Shown in pieces: positions 33,238 through 45,647 of a stretch of 64,000 nt of DNA; position 1 is the first letter of the stretch, and each line of letters begins with the position of its first letter. A program made the position numbers and the translations under genes. The stretch comes from Leuctra nigra (lineage: Eukaryota > Arthropoda > Insecta > Plecoptera > Leuctridae). The notes below the pieces were generated by a model. That model was not told the origin of the DNA. It ran no database searches and saw nothing but the letters and a program-made list of their open reading frames with translations. The DNA lies in the NCBI GenBank assembly GCA_934045905.1, contig OW203762.1:27250345-27314344 (forward strand). Reading direction: 5' to 3'.

Positions 33238-33410
33238 CGGAGGTAACCTGCGAAATAAAAACGCGCACCTCGACTGGGAATCGAACCCAGATCCTTCGGG
33301 TTAACGCCCCTATGCTTTAACCATTAAGCTACCGGGGCGCATTCTTAATCAGCAGGTTGGGTTGCCATACAACTCTTGCGAGTCTGAGTATCTGAGCAGG
33401 TTACCTCCAA
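33238..33410 (-). mobile_element. tRNA-Asn-like sequence inside an inverted-repeat element
   Basis: GGAGGTAACCTGC (33238-33250) and GCAGGTTACCTCC (33398-33410) are exact 13-bp inverted ends around a tRNA-like core. An imperfect direct repeat TTATCA(A)ACATAATTTTT occurs at about 33221-33237 and 33452-33469, which may be a longer target duplication of a SINE-like unit. Confidence 0.55.
33266..33338 (-). pseudogene. tRNA-Asn-like gene or pseudogene (73 nt)
   Basis: The minus strand folds with canonical tRNA geometry (7-2-4-8-4-1-5-7-5-5-5-7-5-7-1). It has a D stem GCTT/AAGC, a T arm CTGGG-TTCGATT-CCCAG that is perfect, box A TAGCTTAATGG and box B GGTTCGATTCC. The anticodon loop GCGTTAA places GTT at 34-36 (Asn), but base 33 is C instead of U, one anticodon-stem pair is broken, and the acceptor stem has a mismatch and wobbles. 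So it is probably a tRNA-derived promoter unit and not a working tRNA. Confidence 0.65.
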
Positions 33411-33643
33411 AACACCATTCCTAAGTGAGAGATTCACTAAATTTCCATTATTATCAAACATAATTTTTGTTATACTCTCAAAAAGAGTTTTCCTATCACA
33501 TGGTGGGAGTCAGTACAGAGAAATCCTTTTTGTTGCGATTCAAGAAGATGTATGGGGAGGGAGGGTGAAGGCAGACGCTTCATTTTACTGCCTTTAAGAT
33601 ATCTTTGGTTTAGGGGTGGACGGCCCTAAATATTGGCTATATT

Positions 33644-33973
33644 CAGGCGCGTAGGAAGGGGGGGGAAGGGGGGGGGGCGGGAAATCCCCCCCCCCCTCTG
33701 ATTATTCAATTCCCCTCCCTATGTTCTAATACATTAATATGTCAAGATAAAAATATGCTTAAAAAGTGTTAAAATCGCGTAAAAATGCACCAATTCATGC
33801 CTGAAATTCAAAAAAATTCCGGGGCTGTGCGCCCCGGACCCGCATTTTGCTGGGGGGCCCTCCCCCCAGGCCTCCATTGTCTTCGTAGACACTAGTATTT
33901 CCAGCTCAAGTTTTTTTACAGTTTAATTCCCCCCCCCCCCCCCCCCCTTACAAATTTAGTTCCTACGCGCCTG
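33644..33973. mobile_element. hAT-type MITE with poly(G)/poly(C) ends
   Basis: TIR CAGGCGCGTAGGAA and TTCCTACGCGCCTG with a perfect 8-bp target duplication GCTATATT (33636-33643 and 33974-33981). G-rich and C-rich runs adjoin both TIRs, and the interior CGGGGCTGTGCGCCCCGGAC block recurs in the element at 23421-23943. Confidence 0.9.
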
Positions 33974-34603
33974 GCTATATTCAAGATTTTCCTGGTGGTA
34001 AGCGCACAGGACCCACATAGTACTGGAGGTATATTCTAGAACGATTTCCCAATTCCATTCTGATGAATTTCGGTCATGCGGTTATTATAAGGATCACTTA
34101 AAATTTTATGGAATCGAATTCTAATGGAATTGGGAACTTCAATTCTAGAATAGGGCCCCTGGGAGACTTCCCCTCAGTCATCTGCAGGCACGGGGGAGGG
34201 GGGAACTCGTGTTTCTCCTGACAATCGCTCACCCACTTATTATGTTGCACATTATTCAATGGTTACAATTTTTTTTTTTTAACTTTACGAACATCGTTTT
34301 CTTGAAACACAACAAAAAGTATTATAATTTTTTTCCCTTAGTATAACAATATCTAATGATCAACACAAATATTAATAAAAACATTTATCCGAAAATCAAA
34401 TCTGTTTTTTATGACAAAATTTATTTATGAATTTGCATTCATAAAAATTAAATACAAATGTCCTGAGACAATATGGTGGGAAAATTATAAATCAATACTA
34501 TTCAGCACACATAATTATGATTATTCATCCGAGGTCCCAATGTTCATAAACATTATTCTGTCTATATAATTTAAGGAAACTTAACTACGTATTTTATATT
34601 TAT

Positions 34604-34996
34604 TAGAGATGGGCCGATACCGATACCGATGGGTATCGGTGGTGTCAGTATCGGTCAATTTTAATGCCATATTTGCGATACTTCGATACTTATTACTTTT
34701 TTAGTTGAAATTTTGAATTGTGGCCGTTTTCCCGCTATTGGTGCTCATTGGCATCACGTCAGTGAGCTGTATCACCATTGGCAGATGCCTCAACCAATCA
34801 GAGCCAAGGTTGCAAGTGACATTTATCTCCAAAAAAATTCTCTAGTTTTGTGAATTTTGATTGAATTGAGACTTTGGTGGACAGGAACTACAGAAATATA
34901 AAGAAACAAAAGTATCGGCGATACTATCGGTATTGCTAATAATAAAGTGAGTATCGGTATCGATATCGGTGAAAAAGTGGTATCGACCCATCTCTA
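34604..34996. mobile_element. hAT-type MITE with GATACCGATACC subterminal repeats
   Basis: TIR TAGAGATGGGCCGATACC at the left and GGTATCGACCCATCTCTA at the right, with a perfect 8-bp duplication ATATTTAT (34596-34603 and 34997-35004). Several CGATACCGAT/ATCGGTATCG hexamer repeats lie just inside both ends and would form local hairpins. Confidence 0.9.
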
Positions 34997-35118
34997 ATAT
35001 TTATGGATTAACTTTATTGCTATATGCAACTTAATGGGGTGTTCTTAATTTGAGCTCTATACCTACACGTTTAAAAAAATACAAGGTTTTATTAGGTACT
35101 TTCCTATAGGTAGGTATA

Positions 35119-35358
35119 CACCCGCGGTCACAGAAATTGCTTGCAAAATTTCAAGTCCTTTTCAAAACTTGATTAGCTCGACGAAAATACGGCGGTATAA
35201 AGTCAGATTTCGAGCATGTGGGGTGCCTCCATGGAAGGATTGATTGTAAGAACCATTCAGACACCACATACACAATAATTATTTCTCCGTTCAACAAATA
35301 TTGACGGTAATAGAGCTCCAACTTTGCAGTTTACCGTCTATTTTTCTGACCGCGGGTG
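35119..35358. mobile_element. TA-target MITE (CACCCGCGGTCA ends)
   Basis: CACCCGCGGTCACAGAAA and TTTCTGACCGCGGGTG are inverted ends, each flanked by TA, as in Tc1/mariner-type elements. Confidence 0.75.
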
Positions 35359-35361
35359 TAC

Positions 35362-37440
35362 ATCAAATTAAATAAATCGCATGAATCTTAAAAATTAAAT
35401 AATGTAAATTAATATTTCTTTATCAATAACTTAACTATTATTAATATTACTTTTTATTAATATAATTTTGTACCTTACACTTGTACCTAAGTGTAATTTG
35501 ATTGAACACTCTTTAGTTTACATTTAGTGTGAATTTGTTTCAAATTTAATATTACCTACTTTTGTGAAACATTGCAATAAAAAAATCACAAAATACTAAA
35601 TTGATTTTTTGAAATATAGTAGGTATCTACCATTACTATTGGGAAGGGATACTTGGTATCAAATTGGTTAAGTGAGTGACAAACAATTTTGAAACTTCTC
35701 ATTTATATACACAATAATAATTACAACTTTCTTAGATTAATTAATACATTACGAAGAACTCGCAAAATGAAGAGTCCAGACTTGATAGATACAGGACACA
35801 AAATCAGACATTAAATAACAAATACTTTTCCAAGGCGGTAAATATCAGTGGATCGAAAGCATCTTCGAAACTTTGAGATAGGTAGACGAAATTTCCCATC
35901 CAACCGTCTAAAGCCCAATTTACTTGGTGCAACTTCTTGTTCAACTTCTGTGCCACACTTCTGTGTCACACTTCTTGATAGAAATTAGAACATGTTAATG
36001 ATATAAAAGTTGAGCTCAATTTCTGTGACAAGAAGTTGCTTCGTGTAAATTCAAAATTGCGCGAATGTGACACAGAAGTTGTTTTTTAAAACAGTCTTTG
36101 ATCAGAGAATACTGAAAGTAATGACTCAGTGTCATAAAAATACACAATTGAGAATTCACAAAAGCTAAAGACGAAAATTTGAAATGAAACAAAATTGATA
36201 TGGATTATATCGTGTTGTACAAAGTCACTAAGCTTATTCATTTACCTGCTCAAAGCAGCACTGAATTGTTAGACTCATGATTGGTGATTGACTGTTTTGA
36301 GCTAAGGCTTGTTTTCATTCATTTGACACTGAGCACCACCAAAAGTACCGAGATTTCTGCTCAGGGGTGCAATCTTGTGCAAGTTGCAAAATATATCTTG
36401 TGCAAAATATAAAGATAAATCCAGATGTTAGTACGAGTATTGACTATCACAACAAATGTAATGCAACTATAAGATTATAATACCTTTGCAATTCTCATAA
36501 GTCTTCTTAAACATTTTCCGAACATCAACAAATTGAGCTGTAAACAGCATGACAGTATACCTTACAACTCTGCAAGGTAAAATTAATAGAATCAGTTCTG
36601 CTTTGTTTTGCTTCTACCTTGCACTATCAATATCAAATAAACAAACTCAATGACTTAAACGAACATTCAACGCACTGACAGATCGAAAAAAAATCTCACT
36701 TAAAAATTCTCAGTCTTCAAGCCAACAAATCTCCCTCGAACTTGTATAAAAAATTATAAGCGAAAATCTCAGTATTGTTCAAATAAAATACAACTTTTTG
36801 GTACATGTTGTGAAGTACAGTTAGGCCGTGCTGTTTCAGATAAATTCTACAACAGTTAGAAACATCTCTGCGGGCATTCAGACAAAATCGTTGCTAAGGA
36901 TTAAGGTGGAAGCAGATTTTGAACAGAACGTGTTTTAATTAGCGCGTTGCAAATTGGTTTTTCAGTTTCAATACCCAGATAAAAGTCAATGTAACACCAA
37001 CAACAATCTATCAGTACACATAATTGATACACCTTCCAGTACCAAGCATAATGATTCCAAATACTTATTAAGTTATTATTCATTCCTAATATAGGATTTT
37101 CTTGACTTAGGGATTTTATTACCGAGTGTACCGGTATTGATGTGGGGTAATATCATCCCAAGTGCTTAATTAATAATTTGCACATAGAAGATATTATTCC
37201 ACCAGTAGAAATATTTAATGAGTTAAAAACAGACAAAGCAGATAATGACTGTGTATCTGCTTTAGCTAGCATTGTATTAGAAAAAGATCGACTTGTTTTC
37301 CAATGGAGCTGTACAGTTACGTGCTTATCTTATTCCGAATTTCACCGAGATTTCTATCAGAAAAGAATAACAAGAACGGAATGAAATAAGTTCATAGCTG
37401 TTTAACTCTCAGAAAATACCATATAGGTATTTTAATACTT
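35362..37440. other. BTB-ZF gene intron/intergenic, one small MITE (35915-36052)
   Basis: ACAAGAAGTTGC and its inverse bound a small element at 35915-36052. The short frames at 36901-37384 have no recognisable features. Nothing else is supported. Confidence 0.4.
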
Positions 37441-37446
37441 ATTTTT

Positions 37447-37833
37447 AGGGGTGTGCGAATAGTGATTTTTTACTCTGAATACTAATCGAATAATTTTGAA
37501 AAATATCTCAAATATGAATGTAATTGTAGAATAACTGGAATACATTCAGAGGACATAATATCAAAATAAAAAAATAGTTACAATAGTTAAATAGTTAAGC
37601 TCTCTTTAAATTCAAAATGAAGGATGACAGAGGCACTAGTGAAATAACTATGTAATTTTTAAATCTTATTGAAACATACTGTAAGAGAAAAATAAGCAAA
37701 TAGAACAAGTAGGTATCGAGATAATGAAAATGAATATTGATATTTCTAAATACTATATTTTACAATATCGAATCGAATATTCAAAGCAAATATTTGCATA
37801 TAATTCAAAATCATCGAATACTCACACACCCCT
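37447..37833. mobile_element. hAT-like MITE (AGGGGTGTGCGAAT ends)
   Basis: AGGGGTGTGCGAATAGTGAT at the left pairs with ATCGAATACTCACACACCCC at the right. Flanks CTTATTTT and CTTATCCT agree at six of eight positions. It ends only 68 bp from the stop of the finger exon at 37902, and would therefore lie in that isoform's 3' UTR. Confidence 0.7.
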
Positions 37834-37901
37834 ACTTATCCTACATTTCACTGGTAAATTCCTGAGTACAAATCTAATTGGATTGGCATCCTAGCCAAGT
37901 C

Positions 37902-38182
37902 TCATGGGGCACTCTCTAGTTTCAAACAATTGGGGGCGCTCTCTAGTTTCACCCCATGAACAGCCATCATATGTCGCTTCAAGTGATGGAGTCGACTCAA
38001 CATCGTCTGACATATCGGACACTGAGTCTTGCCTTTGTGAAAGTCTTTGTGTTTATATAGTGAATCCACGTTATGAAACTTCTTGTCGCAAATTTGACAT
38101 TGATATTCTTTGGCAATTTCTTGGTCGAAAGCCGCGCTCGCCCATTCTGTCCGCTCGTCGCTAACTCGTCGCATTCTAGACG
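37902..38182 (-). CDS. alternative terminal exon of the BTB-ZF gene, C2H2 finger pair 3
   Basis: The exon follows acceptor TTTCAAG, enters in phase 1 and ends at TGA 37904-37902 (93 codons). Fingers: CQICDKKFHNVDSLYKHKDF with H, and CPICQTMLSRLHHLKRHMMA with VH, separated by HKGKTQ, the compact linker typical of this gene. A short leader RRVSDERTEWASAAFDQEIA precedes the fingers. After them the tail contains two near-identical copies of KLESAP made by a 30-nt tandem duplication ending at the stop. The product would be one isoform of the nuclear transcription factor, with DNA specificity set by this pair. Confidence 0.87.
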
Positions 38183-38184
38183 CT

Positions 38185-41100
38185 TGAAACAGAAAGCAAA
38201 TTACAAAAACTTACTTTCGTTTAAAGATTATTATACGTTTCTGATATATGGTGCAATTTCAAACGCATGCATAATTTTCTAACAAAGAACAGAAGCAATG
38301 TCTACTACTGTATCTACTCGATCGATCAATGATAGTAATTACTCATTCCTGGTACTTGTTTGTGTGAAATATTGTTGTCTTGTTTTCCTTTTGAAGCAAG
38401 ACGAAATTTTAGATTCCTTTATTTTGAGCTTGAGCGAGAATTGTTTGCTAGAGACGGAGTATATTCAATTGAGAATTCGTGATTGTTCATGCCATGCAGT
38501 TTTGACATTCACTATAAAAAACAACACTACCTACTGCCATATCAACTATAATGTTTCCTTATATTCGTAAATTAACTGAATAGTTTTTAAATAAGTATAT
38601 TCGATTCATAGCGACATCGAGTACGAAAAACACATAGACAAATCAAAATTAACTCTCTCTGTAACTAAATACATCTCAGATGTAAAGAAAATTAAGATAA
38701 TATTATAGTTGTTCCCACAGTTCTACAAAACTGATACAAAAACTGTGGAATAAATTAATTTCATGACCTAGTGGTGAGGTCGTCAAGCCACACATAGAAA
38801 CATTATGTTGCTACCAACTACTTTTACCAAGCATTAACATGCAGTTTCTGGCCTACTGGATCTCAATAATGGAGATTTTCACATTGTCGGGTAATATCTT
38901 TAATTGAAGGTACGACTTTGCCAACTTCGGAAACAACAATTGAAGGTCAGTGGCATGAGGCAGTCAATTCAAAGAAATTAATTCTGAGATATTCAAGATG
39001 GCTCTTTTAAATCACATTTGAGAAGAAACAATATGCACAGAAAAATGAAAGATTTGAAGTTCATGCTGATATGCTGTATGATGCTCCTTCATTGTTCACT
39101 CTGAGTTGATCTTGATTTCAGAATAATTCCGTTTATAACTAGCCGTTTTAACATTATTTTGCCTCTTTACGAGTAATCAATCCACAGATCTTCTTGACTC
39201 CACTTCATTTCGATCATTTGAAGAGCATAGGTTCTTTTGTATATTGCGAGGTACCTAATCACGAAAAATCGGTTGCGAATATTAACAGATACCACAATTT
39301 CAAATAGCATTCTTATACCAACAAATTTTTATGATCCAATGACAATTTTTTATCGATAGAGCTTGCTTAAAAGCATAGCATGAGGCACTTTTCTGAAATT
39401 AAATTTTTTTGCATTTTAAACCTAAGCTCCTTATTTTTGGAATTAATTCCATACAGTGGAAGGTAGGTAAGCAGATGGAAAGCTACATAATAAAACTCAG
39501 GGTAAGGACCGTATTATGATCAAAACACGCTGTTTTCCTATCCTTTTAACATTGTCACGTGATAATCTGGGCGTGACCTTGAGTCGAATCGTGGTCAAAT
39601 GAATGAAAATCGAGTCATCACAAAGCCCGAACTTTTGATTTTGGGCATTGGTTTGAGCTCGTTTGTTGACGCGGCATGTTTGATTTAACCCGTAAATCCT
39701 ATGTTGACGTCACACGCCCAACTCGCCCCATTGTGGAATGCACCCTTAGTCTGAGCATATGGTCTGAGGTTGATGGCAGGAGACAGGATTCTTTCAAGTA
39801 CTATGTTCAAGTAGTCAAGAAAACATTTTCAATGTAATAGAAGATTTATTTCCATAAATAGGTAAATACAAACTGGTACACTATTAGGATTTTTATACTT
39901 CCATGATACTTATTTCCTCAGTTTGGCTTATTGAAACCGAGAGTTAAGTATGGTACCCTAGCTTTCATTTACTAAGTATGAGGCAACTATAAAATGCGGA
40001 GATACGATGATCAATGTTAAATGAAGCACATTGACTGTACAATGATTGGACTGAATCTGAGAAATCATCCTCCTAACTTTTAACTATGTATACGAACAGC
40101 ATACTACATCGCTACAGATGGGATCACAATGTTACCAATCGAAAGAAATATACCCTAGATGATTTTGTACAAACAGTATTTCATTCATTAAGGGTATTGA
40201 TGAAGAGTCTTGTACAAATTGCATTTCAATAAAAAATGTTTTTACAGAAAAATAGTTTGATCTTCCTAAGAATCATTTGCAGCCAAGTTCCTACATAGTT
40301 TCACATCTAATTGTGTGATGTGCGGCATTTTCTTTAATATAGTTACGAAGTTCAAAAAATTACTATGAACATTGGTTACTGCTTAATAAATTTCTATCTT
40401 GTAATCTACTACTATAGAGTTATAACATTACAAACTAGCAAAGATGTTATGTACTTATAAAAATAATTTATCGAACACTATTATGCTAAATATTTAGATT
40501 AGACATCTGTAACATCAGCAAGTGCTAGGTAATCATTGTATTATAAATGGATGAGATAATGAATACTGAGAAGTGAGAAGTGAGCCCACCTCTAGAAATA
40601 TAGTATAGGCTGCCGAAGATTAGAGTGTGGTTACATGACCAGCATGAAACATCAAGAAGAGTCAAGAAATTCAGCCGCGGTTGGCATGTCATGGCAAGTA
40701 TATCTGACTACAGACAAAGATGTGTCCAAATATTGTGTCCTTATTTTCGTTCTTGTTTTGACATCCGACTGATTGAATCGATGCCGAGACATACAAATTC
40801 TTGATAACTTATACGTTCTACAGCACGACATAAAAATAAGAATGAAAATTAAAATCAGAGGATAAAATAATCATTAGGACACACCCTGAGAACTATAATG
40901 TATAAGCATTTTAAGTTATTTTTTAATAATAGAAACTTAACACTAAACAGCTTATAAAGCTTAAACCTAAACACTATAAAAATAAACTGAAGTTTTACAA
41001 AATGCATCAGTAATACAAGAGTACTGTATGTACAACATTAAACTCTCAACTAATAACTATTCACCCTCTGCAATAAGATAATTGTTATCAATACATTTAA

Positions 41101-41255
41101 CACTTGGCTGCAGAAGTCCTGGTTAAAAAGTCTAAAATTGTGCTGAAATCTCCTCCTGACCTTGAAGAAAAACAACCCCATCTCTCAAGCCTGATTGATA
41201 AGTGATAACAATCCTACCATATCCTACTGTCAAATATATTTAATAAACTTCACCT
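38185..41255. other. intron of the BTB-ZF gene, no feature supported
   Basis: AT-rich sequence. Weak inverted similarity between about 40722 and 40888 (GTGTCCTTATTTTCGTTC versus GTGTGTCCTAATGATTATTT) may be an old MITE. No finger motif or other exon was found on either strand. Confidence 0.4.
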
Positions 41256-41265
41256 ATCATATCAT

Positions 41266-42295
41266 CAGTGGCGAAGCGTACCTCCAAAAATTGGGGAGAC
41301 ACAAGACAAAAAAAAATAGAAAATAGCGTATTTTGGCTTACCTAAATTTTTTGTATATTAACTCAATTTGACGCACTTACGAGTTACGACTTATTTTACC
41401 ATCTCTCTGGCTAATATCGAGATGAGGCGTAAGCCGCTTTGATTTTATTGAACACTTTTATTCGTATGAATGCAAAATATGAAATGCGGCAAAAATGTTT
41501 GTTAATAAATAAATAATCGTCAACGTCAGTTTCCATTTTAGTGATAAATAAATTATTAAATAATACACCGTACACAAACACAATACAAACGATTAACAAA
41601 CTAAAATATCTGGAGGAAATAATACGTCTAATCAATGCAATTTCAATGTGTGAACTGACTTGTTTTCAAGTCTGACTCATTTTTCTAGATATTTTTAGTT
41701 TTACTGCTGACTAAGTGCGTTTATGCGAATGTCGTGTGTGTTGCACAACGGTGTAGGCGAGCGCTGCATTCAGCCACTGGATTCAGCACTGCGGCGTGTA
41801 CATTCCAGTCAATCTGTTCTTGTTGCTGTCAAGGGACATTATAATAACCAAGGAGACACGTCTACCTCGGAGTCTATTTTGCAAGACTGTTATCGCATGG
41901 AATGTCCATACGCAGTATTGGCGGGCGGATGTAAGTGCGAGTGCGAGTGGGAGAAAACATATGAATGCGTGAACAACGAGTGGAAGAAGGATGCAGATAC
42001 TTCTGCGTTCGCCTGCGAGGACACAAGTAGCTTATGTCTCCCGGGTTATAAGATAGGAGATGCGCGCGCAGCGGCAACACTCGCTCGCTCGTAAAGACAC
42101 CAAATTGAGCATGGTTTTCAACTGACAATCAATGTGTTTCATTACAACACCAATTAATACATCGAATAAAAGTACGATACATAAAAATAAAATACAATTA
42201 CAGCAAATTTTAAGGTATGAAAGATAAGAACAGCACTGTCCGCTTTTTCCAGGGGAGACACTGTCTCCCCTGTCTCCCCTGACGCTTCGCCCCTG
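41266..42295. mobile_element. 1.03-kb non-autonomous hAT element
   Basis: Ends CAGTGGCGAAGCGT and ACGCTTCGCCCCTG (inverted, slightly imperfect) with a perfect 8-bp target duplication CATATCAT (41258-41265 and 42296-42303). It contains a GC-richer open frame at 41723-42094 described separately. No transposase domain is seen. Confidence 0.9.
41723..42094 (+). CDS. Cys-rich open frame inside the hAT element, function unknown
   Basis: A frame of up to 123 codons starts at ATG 41723 and has no recognised homologue. Its second half is Cys-rich, with CPYAVLAGGCKCECEWEKTY, ECVNNEWKK and a later CEDTSSLC, the spacing of a small disulfide-bonded domain. Its base composition is more coding-like than the surrounding element. 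There is no signal peptide. It could be a captured host exon, a remnant of the transposase region, or chance; the first is the most interesting but unproven. Confidence 0.3.
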   Translation: MRMSCVLHNGVGERCIQPLDSALRRVHSSQSVLVAVKGHYNNQGDTSTSESILQDCYRMECPYAVLAGGCKCECEWEKTYECVNNEWKKDADTSAFACEDTSSLCLPGYKIGDARAAATLARS

Positions 42296-42745
42296 CATAT
42301 CATCAGAACATGTCGTACTTAATGTACTTTTTAATTACAAAAATAATAACTAACATCTAGGGAGTAATAAAAAATTATGATTGTTGAGTTAACAACAGGA
42401 AGATTTACGATAAAATAATAAATTATACATAAATGGCAACAAGAAATGCTTACATTCGGTTTAAAACTATCATAAACTTTAATTGTTAATAAAGCTGTCT
42501 AAAAAGTGCAAGAATAAACAGAAGGATGTTCGCATCACTTTCCCTGAGTTAAAGCCTTTCGGACACGGGTTTCATTTAAAGTGTTTTCTTTCGGTTTTCG
42601 GAATGTCGAAATAAAAGTTACTGTTTTCTAAAGCAAGGAATGAGATACTGGAAAGTTTGTTTGAGAATTAATAAGTAAATATTTGAAGTACTAAACCAAT
42701 CATATTCTTTAAAAATTACGAAGATAATGTACTGGGTAATGATAA

Positions 42746-42936
42746 TTAAAAACTCGAAACAACTCTTGGAACTACACCAGTACTGCGTTAAAATAATTAA
42801 AATAAACTGCACAATATTGGTTATTCAGTAGGCACCGGACGAAGCGAGTCGAAGCACTCGCGAAATATTGTGCAGTTTATTTTAATTATTTTAACGCAGT
42901 ACTGGTGTAGTTCCAAGAGTTGTTTCGAGTTTTTAA
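42746..42936. mobile_element. perfect 73-bp inverted repeat (hairpin MITE)
   Basis: 42746-42818 and 42864-42936 are exact reverse complements with a 45-base loop rich in CG (GGACGAAGCGAGTCGAAGCA). The direct repeat CAATCATATTCT occurs before (about 42700) and just after it. Arm identity implies a young insertion. Confidence 0.85.
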
Positions 42937-43623
42937 CAATCATATTCTCTTTTCATACTGTGATATTTAATTTATTTAAAGGCAACGTTTCAACAGAATG
43001 CATCAGGGCTACATCAAAGAAATGCATTGAAATTAAAATTCTGCCTAAAATGAGTAAAGCCCTTGCATCTCTATACATTTCTTGTCCATTTCAGATCAAG
43101 TTCAAGAACCTTTTATTTTATACAATAACTAATCATTTCAAACATTTCTTGCTTGATACCGATTCGCTCTTACATTACAAGATCTCAACAAAATACGAGT
43201 ACATTTTATACCTAACTTAAAATATTTATAAATAAATAATTAATGAAGCGCCTATTTGTTTGGGAAGTTCTTTAGAATTCATGTTTAGATTTGAGAGAAA
43301 TATTATACAGAACTCGAAACTATCAGTTGAGCTGAGCTTAAGTAAAATCATGTTACAAATAAATTAATAATATAAGAGTATTTTTAAAACACTTTCACGA
43401 TGATATTCGTTTCACTTATATCAGCTTGTTACAGTACACATTCTTCCAAACATGGAACGTAAGTAAAAAAGTAAAAAAAAATCAGTAATTAAAAAATTTC
43501 TAGAAACTTCCAATAAAATTAAAGTTAATTACAAATCTTTCACTTTGGGAGGGGAGGGATCAAAGCCCCGCTTCAACGTTAAATGTCCGCTAGATTGAAT
43601 AGGTATAAACGTGAACAAGGAAC

Positions 43624-43799
43624 TCAGTTGAGAGGTTGCGCGGCGTGGGAAGCGGCGAGATGCAACATCATGGTGTATTTCCTGGTGAATATCTTGGCGC
43701 ACACCGGACACTTGGTGTGACCGCGGTGCACATTCTTGTGATGTGAGAACGCATCCCGTCGCTTGAACCGCTGGCCGCACACCTTGCACACGAGGTCAC
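43624..43799 (-). CDS. alternative terminal exon of the BTB-ZF gene, C2H2 finger pair 2
   Basis: The acceptor (CTTTTAG) is followed by a phase-1 entry into 58 codons ending at TGA 43626-43624. Fingers: CKVCGQRFKRRDAFSHHKNV with H, and CPVCAKIFTRKYTMMLHLAA with SH, joined by RGHTK. Unlike the other exons there is almost no leader: the first Cys comes about four residues after the splice. The tail AAQPLN is short. The first finger's RFKRRDAF and the second's IFTRKYTM predict a recognition surface distinct from the other three pairs. Confidence 0.88.
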
Positions 43800-43829
43800 C
43801 TAAAAGACACACGCACTTTGTTCACTTCA

Positions 43830-45640
43830 ACACGTCTACAGCCGAACAACAATCTGAACAGATTTAATGGGGATTATAAATAAACAGCTAATGGTTGTTC
43901 AAAAATTACCCAGGATATATTTAATTGCTAATCAACTAATAAATTTAGTGCGATGTGGTTGGTTACATTGTTCAGAAGAGAACCCAATGAAATAATTCCT
44001 GTTTTCCGATTTCTGATACTATTTCAAAAAGTTGTCAAGTTAAAGCAGTTAAAGTAAAACTTTTGTGCATTCATCGATTTCCCGAAATTTCGCCATAATT
44101 CAGCAATAGTTCAGAAAATATGATAAAGACAGAAAGGCTACTGCTGTAGCTTAGCAAATAGTATATTTGCCAATCAAAAATTGAAAGGTTATTCCTTAGA
44201 TTTGCTGATAAACCAAGTACTATTGCATCTCACTAAATGTATTCCTTAGCAAGATATTTTTTAAAGACATCTGTAACTTTTTGAAAATTGTAAAAAATAA
44301 ATGTTGAAAAGCTTAGGAACTACGTATTTAAAGTACCTATCCACGATCAGAAAACGGCAGGATATTATTCAGGTTCTCTAGTACACAGTGACCAACTGCA
44401 TCTCTCTAAATTTATTTTTTGGCTCATAATTAAAAAAGTCTGAGAACATATTGAACAGCCCTCGTGTGTACTTGTTCTATTTTGAATATATGAGGCAAAC
44501 CGAGACATTTTACTTGGGTTAGCCAAGTTATTAGTAATTTCGAACAAGTTTTTGATTTGAATTATATTCAATAAAATTTAATTAATCAAAGAGAGAATGC
44601 GTCTAAACTCTAAATCGATAAGTACGTGGCAAACTGACTGCTGGTATGCACAAGATTTTGCCAATCGAAGGCAGTGAAGTCGTTTTTTAAATATTACAGA
44701 ATGTAATAATATGTATTACCCACATTTCAATTCATATTATTTAGAAAGAAATATGTAACGCTACGCTTCCTTAACAAGTAGGTAAGTACTGCAATACCTA
44801 TATTTATTTTCCAGGGATTGTAACAATACTTCAATGACAATGCCCGATTTTATGAGAAGGTTGAGTGAGACTGTATCTCCAGTGCAACTCAACTCAACCC
44901 ATCGATTAGTGCATCGAATAGACTGCATTTTTCCTTCATATGTCTACTTTTCATCTTCAAACATTTATCTTTTGACAGCTCTATTCATCGAAATATTATT
45001 CAAGGCAGTAAACTGCCATACAGTACATGACACTGCTCGGATATGGTATACCTACTCTTGTAAAGGAAGGCATTTGGAAATCATTAATCAATATGCAGTG
45101 TGAATCTATTTTATTCCTAAACTGCATGGTGCATTGACAAACACGGAAACAATATAATAAATAAGAATGTTAGGATCCCACAGTACATATTAAAACAACC
45201 CGATATGAGAAAAATGGTTTCAAGTAGGTAAGTACGTATATCAAGATATTGTAAAAGAATCCTGGTTATTACTACCTATATTATATAAAATTAATGTCAT
45301 CATTACAAAATGAGTGCATATAATAAAATAATACTCACTGATAGATAGTATATTTTTAAGTATCCAATTCAATAAATATACACAGTTTAAAAAGTACAAT
45401 ATCTCCCCTGAGTTCAGATAAAAAGAACATCACAATCACAGAAATGGAATTACAGTACACGCAGAATCCATAGCTGTACCAAGGGGTCAAAATTGAAACG
45501 AACAAATTACAATAAATGAACAAATAAATAAATTTATATAAAATAGTCTACAACTTCTTAAATGGATTTGTTCTAGTCTATAATTCTTGATTATTAAACA
45601 GGACTAGACTGCATAGAATGAAGTTTGGTGTGCAGATTGT
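43830..45640. other. intron of the BTB-ZF gene, no feature supported
   Basis: AT-rich sequence with only short chance frames. No finger motifs, TIRs or tandem repeats were recognised. Confidence 0.4.
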
Positions 45641-45647
45641 GTTACTA

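Noticed and set aside
33263..33340. Functional tRNA-Asn gene
   Set aside because: C at position 33, a broken anticodon-stem pair, an imperfect acceptor stem and location inside an inverted-repeat element argue for a tRNA-derived sequence.
42618..43220. Two opposite-strand frames with identical first 22 residues
   Set aside because: The identity is explained by the perfect 73-bp inverted repeat; neither frame has coding character.
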